From Isoetes taiwanensis (taxonomy: Eukaryota; Streptophyta; Lycopodiopsida; Isoetales; Isoetaceae), in NCBI GenBank assembly GCA_021234155.1, contig JAJEKV010000003.1, positions 11,961,819-12,025,818 of the forward strand: 64,000 nucleotides of DNA, read 5' to 3'. Positions within the stretch are counted from its first letter, which is position 1. Every line of letters starts with the position of its first letter. Shown here one piece after another: positions 58,260 to 64,000 of this stretch. Position numbers and translations under genes: made by a program. The notes under the pieces are model-generated. The model worked only from the letters and a program-made list of their open reading frames with translations, made no database searches and was not told the origin of the DNA.

Positions 58260-59155
58260 CTCATAATCACCCGAAGGTGGCCCTCCTCCCACTCCCCATC
58301 TGGAGCGCATGCCTCGATAAGGTTTGGGTGCAGCTGGACACCACATGCCCGCCCTGCAACCTCTTGCCGTATCCAAGTGATCACCCTTTCCTCCCCGAAA
58401 GGGCAGTGGCACGATGCGCAACCATGTTTAGGTGCCCGACGATCATCCGCCGCCATAAAATGTGTGAATATCCTAACCTCTTCCCAAGAGGATGGAAGTC
58501 GCAACACGGATGGGGCGTCCAAGTCGGGAACTGCGGCCGACCGGTGGGTGGGCGACCATCCTCGAATCGACACATACACTAAATAGCTCCAAATGGTGTG
58601 TCTGTCAAACTCACCAAAGTGGTACAAGAAGAAACCACGTGCATGATCTCTCATCCATGCCTCAGCTCCTTGGGTACTACAATCAGGTGGAAATGGCGAG
58701 GTCAAGGTATGTGCCATGCCAGTGCCAGCCATGGCAGTGCTCACAATGTCATCAAAGACCTGACGCCCCCTGGGAGGGTCAACCCTATCTACATGGAGAC
58801 GACGTATAGAAGGAGGGGTGGCCAAATATAGGTCTGGTGGAATCGGATCCACTCCCTGGGGACCAGATGCGATGGGGGGAGGAGACTCTGGATCTATTGG
58901 AGTTGCACCACTCATCTGAGACCTAGATTCAGATATTACTCTCTCATCGGATTGTAACATAGTGTCCCTACTGCTCGCACCAGATTCGGCCATGTCGGCA
59001 TGCAGTCTATCCTGCTCCGCTGCAAAAGAGGGATCAGATGGAGTGGGGATCATAGTAGTCCTTGAAGCTGAACGTGAAGATGGGTCTGGACTCTCCTCCC
59101 GGTGAGAACCCCGTATTCGGATGAGCTCAGCTAGTAACTCCTGCTTTGTTGGCAT
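58260..59155 (-). CDS. N-terminal exon of the Ulp1-like MULE gene (unknown domain)
   Basis: ATG at 59155; about 299 codons to GAG|GTATTT at 58260/58259, a candidate donor. The first half is Ser/Pro-rich and disordered. The second half has a globular part with FFLYHFGEFDRHTIWSYLVY, SWEEVRIFTHFMAADDRR and CASCHCPFGEERV. The direction and spacing suggest that it is the upstream exon of the protease gene at 57466-58245, convergent to the transposase. No family assignment beyond that. Confidence 0.5.
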
Positions 59156-59241
59156 ATGACTCGCCAATCTCTGCGCAATGGCCTAATCATTGAGAAGCTG
59201 ATGTGCTTCCCAATCATCGGGCCCAGCCATATCTGCAGTAC

Positions 59242-59263
59242 CTGGGTGAAAGCATGCTAGGGT
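59242..59263 (+). mobile_element. Orphan end of the MITE family
   Basis: GGGTGAAAGCATGCTAGGGTGT equals the terminal repeat of the MITEs at 33566 and 40985, but the following sequence (CCCTTAAAAAG...) differs. I found no matching inverted end up to 64000. It is either one end of a longer relative or a truncated copy. Confidence 0.6.
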
Positions 59264-59280
59264 GTCCCTTAAAAAGTATT

Positions 59281-59319
59281 CCTAGGATGGATCCTATGAT
59301 AGGCATATACTGGCCGATA
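59281..59319 (+). repeat. 39-bp direct repeat, copy 1
   Basis: CCTAGGATGGATCCTATGAT continued by AGGCATATACTGGCCGATA. The same 39 bp recur at 60259-60297 with a single difference. It contains the hairpin TAGGAT, GG, ATCCTA. Confidence 0.9.
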
Positions 59320-59694
59320 AGTGAAGTGGTCTTCTCATTGAGCTTTGTAAAACATTGAGTACAAATGGATCCCTCACTAGGGATAGATAAATTTGGAAAT
59401 ATGAACTTTAAATGCTCTGAAACTAGACAATCATCGAGAGCATGATGAAACTGAAGAATACAAGATAAAAGATGGTTTTTATCTGCCACTTGATCGATGC
59501 AAAGGTGAGAAGACTCGGTGACTGCTCCTCATCGGGAAGAAGAACCACGCCTTCTTAGGTTTGAGGAAACCCAAGCAACTAGTTGAAGCACGACCCCATG
59601 CACTATGGCAACCACAAGATCTTAAACAATCCTGCAGAATCAAGGCTGAAAGAAAAATAACCCGTCAATGAGTTAGATGCCATAGGCAAGAAGA

Positions 59695-60010
59695 CTCGGA
59701 GGCTCCAGGGCCACGCCGAGAAAGAAACAACAGCCGACCAATCGGGAACTGTCCGCAGAATGACCATCGCGGGAAAAACAACTGATTAGTGCTACCTCGG
59801 AGGCTACAGTGCCACGCCGAGAAAAAACAATAAATATGATCTCGGAGGCAACAGCGCCGCGCCGAGAGAAAACAAGAATAATAAATATTGACTCAGAGGC
59901 TACCAATGCCACACCGAGAGAAAACATGAATGAATAAATAAAATACTAGTGCCATGCCGAGAAAGAGTAAACCAATAAGTATGCCTCAGAGGCTACAAAG
60001 CCACGCTGAG
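59695..60010. repeat. Array of CTCGG...CCGAG hairpin units
   Basis: Six degenerate units, each with CTCGGAGGCTAC...GCCACGCCGAG followed by an A-rich spacer: 59695-59720, 59796-59821, 59841-59866, 59892-59918, a partial one near 59949-59962, and 59985-60010. The two pentamer arms pair. In the last unit both arms changed together (CTCAG with CTGAG). No protein is evident; the minus-strand frame through the array is repetitive. Confidence 0.75.
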
Positions 60011-60205
60011 GAAATAAAGAATGCAAATTGAAAGGACATAGAAAAGAAAAGGAAATAACGAACACGATCAAATGCAAAAACCATCCTGGGAGGGAGGGTG
60101 AGGGAAACTGATAGGATAGAGAAGCAGGAGAAAACTAGCTCAAGAGAACGCCGATGATAGGACAATGAAGAGAGGCTGAATAAATAGGAGGAGTGACAAA
60201 GGGAC

Positions 60206-60270
60206 GTCCCCATCCAAGGAATGTCGGTTCTATTGCTGTCCAATAGAACCGTGACATTCCTAGGATGGGT
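60206..60270. repeat. Long imperfect inverted repeat (about 30-bp arms)
   Basis: 60206-60235 and 60241-60270 pair through GGAATGTC, GGTTCTATTG and CCATCC with a 5-base loop (CTGTC) and small bulges. The second 39-bp direct repeat begins within the 3' arm. Confidence 0.8.
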
Positions 60271-60297
60271 CCTATGATAGGCATATACTGGCCGATA
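60259..60297 (+). repeat. 39-bp direct repeat, copy 2
   Basis: Same as 59281-59319 except one base (GGGTCC for GGATCC). It brackets the hairpin array together with copy 1. Confidence 0.9.
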
Positions 60298-63200
60298 GAA
60301 GAGGAACAAACTCAAAAACTACTCAGCATGGAGACTGAAAAGAAGAGAAGCTAAAGAGAAATATAGTATAAAGAAAGGGAGAAACGGGTCTAGAAGGGTC
60401 ACTGGAAAAGAATGCACAGATAAGGCTGATGGGAGAGGGGAACAAAATGGATCTAAAAATGGCAACAATAAAGGTACAAGAACAGACAGAGCATCAAGCG
60501 AGTCGATGGGGGAAATGACGAGTGAAGAACACATAGAAAGGAAGAACATAATACGGTAGAAAGGAGCCAGATAAGTGGGAGCCAGAATGGATAGTGGCAT
60601 GGGAAACAAGGCGACTAAGAAACAGGCAAGTGAAGCAAAAGTAAAAGGTCAGAATAAAAGAGAGTGGAAAAGAAAAAGTGGAGAAGGTAGACGGGGACAA
60701 AACTCAGCAGGAAAAGCGGATGGAGAAAAAGGAATCAATGACCCACATCAATAACGAATAAACAATGAAAAACACACATGGAACAAATGAAAACATGGAA
60801 CAAAAGGACGGATAGAAACATGAACCAACAAGGAACTAAAAGAGCAAAAAGAAGTCAAGTCAACAAAATTGCCAAACAGAGAGTGAACAAAAAATGAGCT
60901 AGAGATCAGAAATAATAAGGAGTATATAGCAAAAAGGAGTGCAACAAACCTAAAATACAGCAAGTTTAATCTGAAAAATAGATTGAAAAATGTGGAATAA
61001 AGAAAGGGAGAAACAAGTCCACAAGGATCACCAGAACAAAATGAAACAGAATGCACAGATGAGGCTAATGGGACATATGGAGCAAGCGGAACAAATGGAG
61101 ATAATAAAGGCTCAATGCAAAAAAAAACAAAGAAACAAAAAAAAATTGGACTAAAAGCGGCCAAAAAGACTGCCTGTCAAAAGAGAAAAATGCCTAGAAA
61201 CAAATAAACCTACTAACAAACTTGAATAAACGAAAATAAAGGTATAAAGTACTTGAAAAACTGGAAATCGTGGAAAAAATGGAGCAAACTAGGCTGAAGG
61301 ACAAAATGAGATGAGGAAGCAATGGTGAGTGGATGGACCAAATTGCAAAAACAAGTTTAAAGGAATAATTGGAATAAGGATATCAAGCAATGAAGCAGAG
61401 TAACATAGAGCAAAAAGGAAGGAAGGAGCAAAAAGACAACTGTGATAAAACGGACTAAGCGTGAGAAAGATTCGCAAAAAACATCAAGTGGAACAATTAG
61501 AACAATAGCACAAAAAGGAGCTAAAGGGACCAACAACATGCAAATAGCACCAAGAGATCAGCTGTCTATGTGAAGCCGAAGTTAATGTACTTTGAAGAAC
61601 AAAAATAATGGAAATAAATGAGCAACGAGGCTAAATAACAAATGAGACAGAAGAAGCAATGGCGAGCGGATAGACCAATATAACGAAACAAGTTCATCAA
61701 GTATGAAATAACGGGAATAACGACATCAAGCAACAAAGTGGAGTAATCTCGAGCAACACACAACTGTCATACAAGAACAAAACATAGTAATAGAAAACGA
61801 CATAGTAAACGAAACATAGTAGTGAAAAACGACATAGTAATCGAGAACATAGTAATGGGAATAACGACATCAAGCAACAAGTTGGAGTAACCTAGAGCAA
61901 CAGACAATTGTCATACAAGACAAAAACATAGTAATGGAATGCAAAAGATGTCGAGTGAAATAACTAGAACAAGGGTACAAATAGAGGTAGAGGACCAACC
62001 TAAGGCAATTGGCACAAAGGAATCATCGCTTATGTGAAGCAAAGTCCACCTGAAGCATATGACGGAATAAATGACTGTGGTCTCCATGTACGAAGGGGTC
62101 AAAAGAAGTTATGAAACCTGGAGTAAATATAAGCAAATCCAATGGGACAACGGTTCATTGAAGGTGCCGGGATGAAAAGGAACTCACCAAACAAAAGGAC
62201 CGAAATGAAATCTATATGAGCAACTAGACTAAATTCACAGTTGACGTAGAGACGAGCATGCTAAGACAGGAACGACTATAAGGGAGTATCAGAAACAAAG
62301 AAGCACCACGGGATACAACACCATAAACCATGAAAGTTCCCCAAGGCCTGCTGGAGGTATCTTCAAAAGAACATAAAGATGTAGGATGATTGGGACAACA
62401 AAGTCCACGAACAACATAGAGAATATTTTAAATGCGGCACTAGTCTTCAAAAGAAACATAAGAAACCAATGCTAAGAACGAATCAATGTGCCCATACATC
62501 TAGAGAAGAAGAATGCATCAGATGAAATCATAAAAATGCCCAAGGCACAACGAAACTTTGCAGTATAAGTATTATCTACCAATGTATCTGATCAAAATAA
62601 GCCTCAAACATACTGTGCAAACGTTGAAAGCCAAAAGAAGTATAAATGAAACTCAGAATCGAGGATATGAAATTATCTAACATGAATATCACCCACCAAA
62701 TATATGTAGAACATTACATACCAAGACTTCCACAAAGATGAATGCATAGAAATTCAAACCCTAGTTAAACCTAATACAACAAGTAATGATGCAAAAGCAC
62801 TTCCCGAGCGCGTTTAGGTTCACGGCTCCAACTAAATGCACAACTTTGCAAATATAGGAGAAGACGAAGGAACAATCTCCTACAGGATCACGAACCTCCT
62901 GAATCAATAGAACATGCGAGATGGGCAATCATCCAAGCCAGAAAAAGGCAAAACAACCAGTAGAGAGAGCAAGATCACATGAAAAGGGGTGAACAACTTA
63001 GAACTGACCCAAGATCATATCAAAAAATGCAGTGGTTACCCCCGAATCAGAATGTAAGCATCGAAACGAAAATATTAGAAAGCTAAACAAATGAAAGCCA
63101 CCCAACACAGACTAATATGCTATGTGAAGAAAATTAGGAGCAGAGGGCAACAACCTGATGAGTCATAACCATTGCCAGTAAGAAACCCCTAGAATAAACT

Positions 63201-63480
63201 CAAAGACTAAGCGCATTGTCGATCAAAACACAAGACTACCTTAGGGAGACCAATGAAAGATACATACATAAGTAACATGAAAATGAACCACCTAGCTATG
63301 GAGCATTATACAACATGATGAGCTAAATTAATGACAATAAACAATGTATGACAAACAAAATTGTGAGTCTGGTACACGCCCAATGCAAAATTTCGGCACT
63401 GACGAAGCACATGAATGAAATGAGATAACAAGAAATGTACCTAGGTTGCGTTAAAAAATCCACAAAATTGGTTGGCCGGC
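60298..63480. repeat. Purine-biased, diverged repeat region without convincing genes
   Basis: The plus strand is dominated by A and G. Paralogous blocks recur: 60355-60460 resembles 60990-61085 (AAAGAAAGGGAGAAAC, GAATGCACAGAT-AGGCT), and 61285-61400, 61625-61760 and 61850-61920 share GGAATAA-GA-ATCAAGCAA and GGAGTAA words. Minus-strand frames (up to 138 codons) are hydrophobic only because they are the complement of purine-rich DNA. I see no domain. Confidence 0.6.
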
Positions 63481-63484
63481 TTAG

Positions 63485-63840
63485 CCAAAATTCACGTGGC
63501 AGGTGAATGACAAAAACAAATTTGTCTCCGTTGGGCTCGAAAGAAACCACAAACATTAAAGGGCAATATTGAAAACCAAAAATACGACGCATATCTAAGT
63601 TGCTCTCGAAAATTCCACAAAAAACATGGCCAACATTAGGAAAATGAAAAATAAAACCATACCTAGTCAGAACTCGCATGGCAGGTGAACGAGAAAAAAC
63701 AAATTTGTCCCAAGTTGTGCTCGAAAGAATCCACCAAAAACATCGAAGGGCCAATGTGCTCGAAAGAATCCACGAAAACATTGAAGGGTCCATTAGAAAA
63801 CCAAAAACAAGACCGATACCTAGATTGCTCTAACAAGATA
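63485..63840. repeat. Tandem repeat, two units of about 181 bp
   Basis: GTGGCAGGTGAATGA / ATGGCAGGTGAACGA with the following AACAAATTTGTC, GCTCGAAAGAA-CCAC and GAAAACCAAAAA recur with about 180-bp spacing. A smaller duplication (GTGCTCGAAAGAATCCAC) lies at 63717-63790. A 156-codon minus-strand frame runs through it and looks like a product of the repeat. Confidence 0.7.
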
Positions 63841-64000
63841 GCATGCTAGAACCCCGACCAAGGACCACTCTGGCCAACCAATCAAACCCCACGTCTTATA
63901 AAAAGAAGCAAAAAATAACCAAAATACAGAACCATATAACTCATGGATACCAAAGAAGGATAAAATGAATATATTTGATGATGGTATCGTGGATAACAAA
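63841..64000. other. Window end, no feature seen
   Basis: AT-rich sequence. A TAGCATGCTAG word near 63839-63849 resembles part of the MITE terminus but is too short to call. Confidence 0.3.

Noticed and set aside
59695-60010. CRISPR or tRNA-like array
   Set aside because: Units are degenerate hairpins with A-rich spacers of unequal length; no cloverleaf or constant repeat.
60319-61164. Minus-strand hydrophobic proteins with membrane segments
   Set aside because: They are the complement of purine-rich repeat DNA, so Phe, Leu and Ser dominate by composition; no start, family or conservation evidence.
63323-63793. 156-codon minus-strand ORF
   Set aside because: It spans a 181-bp tandem repeat and its motifs recur with that period, so it is a product of the repeat.

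Overview
The window looks like a repeat-dominated stretch of a large land-plant nuclear genome. The evidence is dual-RNase-H Ty3/gypsy retroelements, a Pack-MULE-like element carrying a fragment of a plant-type PIP5K gene, MULE genes, a LINE, MITEs and very long CT/CA microsatellites. I see no rRNA, tRNA, CRISPR array, bacterial operon or organelle gene block. I cannot place the species. The unfamiliar retroelement families would fit a fern or another seed-free plant as well as a large-genome seed plant, but that is a guess.

Layout. 1-3053: AT-rich DNA, a 79-bp tandem duplication, a CATGCA minisatellite and an unrecognised ORF on the minus strand (2341-3042). 3054-24470: Ty3/gypsy element A on the plus strand. 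It has a 5' LTR and gag start, is interrupted by a younger complete Ty3/gypsy element N on the minus strand (4167-15149, target duplication ACCGC, 2.5-kb LTRs), then resumes with gag, protease, RT, RNase H, integrase, an antisense ORF and a long coiled-coil 3' ORF. Element A lacks its 3' LTR. At about 24470 it abuts a truncated Ty1/copia fragment on the minus strand (to about 25930).

25931-30019: AT-rich DNA with one probable GDSL-esterase exon. 30020-34560: a composite long-TIR element, Pack-MULE-like, holding a decayed PIP5K fragment, an 80-bp satellite and a MITE. 34561-37157: weak ORFs and a striking array of palindromes with core ATTCGCTTAAGCGAAT. 37158-42142: a non-LTR retrotransposon (ORF1; ORF2 with endonuclease, RT and a zinc finger) bounded on both sides by (CT)n and carrying an in-frame copy of the same MITE. 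42143-53163: Ty3/gypsy element B, a full-length relative of A, inserted in a CT/CA microsatellite and full of small indels. 53290-59155: a MULE-type gene pair in convergent orientation, a GRF zinc finger/DDE/SWIM transposase on plus and a Ulp1-like cysteine protease gene on minus. 59242-64000: an orphan MITE end, an array of CTCGG...CCGAG hairpins bracketed by 39-bp direct repeats, and several kilobases of purine-biased diverged repeats without convincing genes.

Nothing here works as a host pathway. The coding content belongs to mobile elements at different stages of decay. The relative order of events is readable: N entered A, the MITE entered both the LINE and the Pack-MULE, and B entered a pre-existing microsatellite. 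The most unusual protein is the pol of element N. An archaeal-type RNase H with all its acidic catalytic residues lies in front of the RT, while the normal RNase H behind the RT has lost its catalytic residues.
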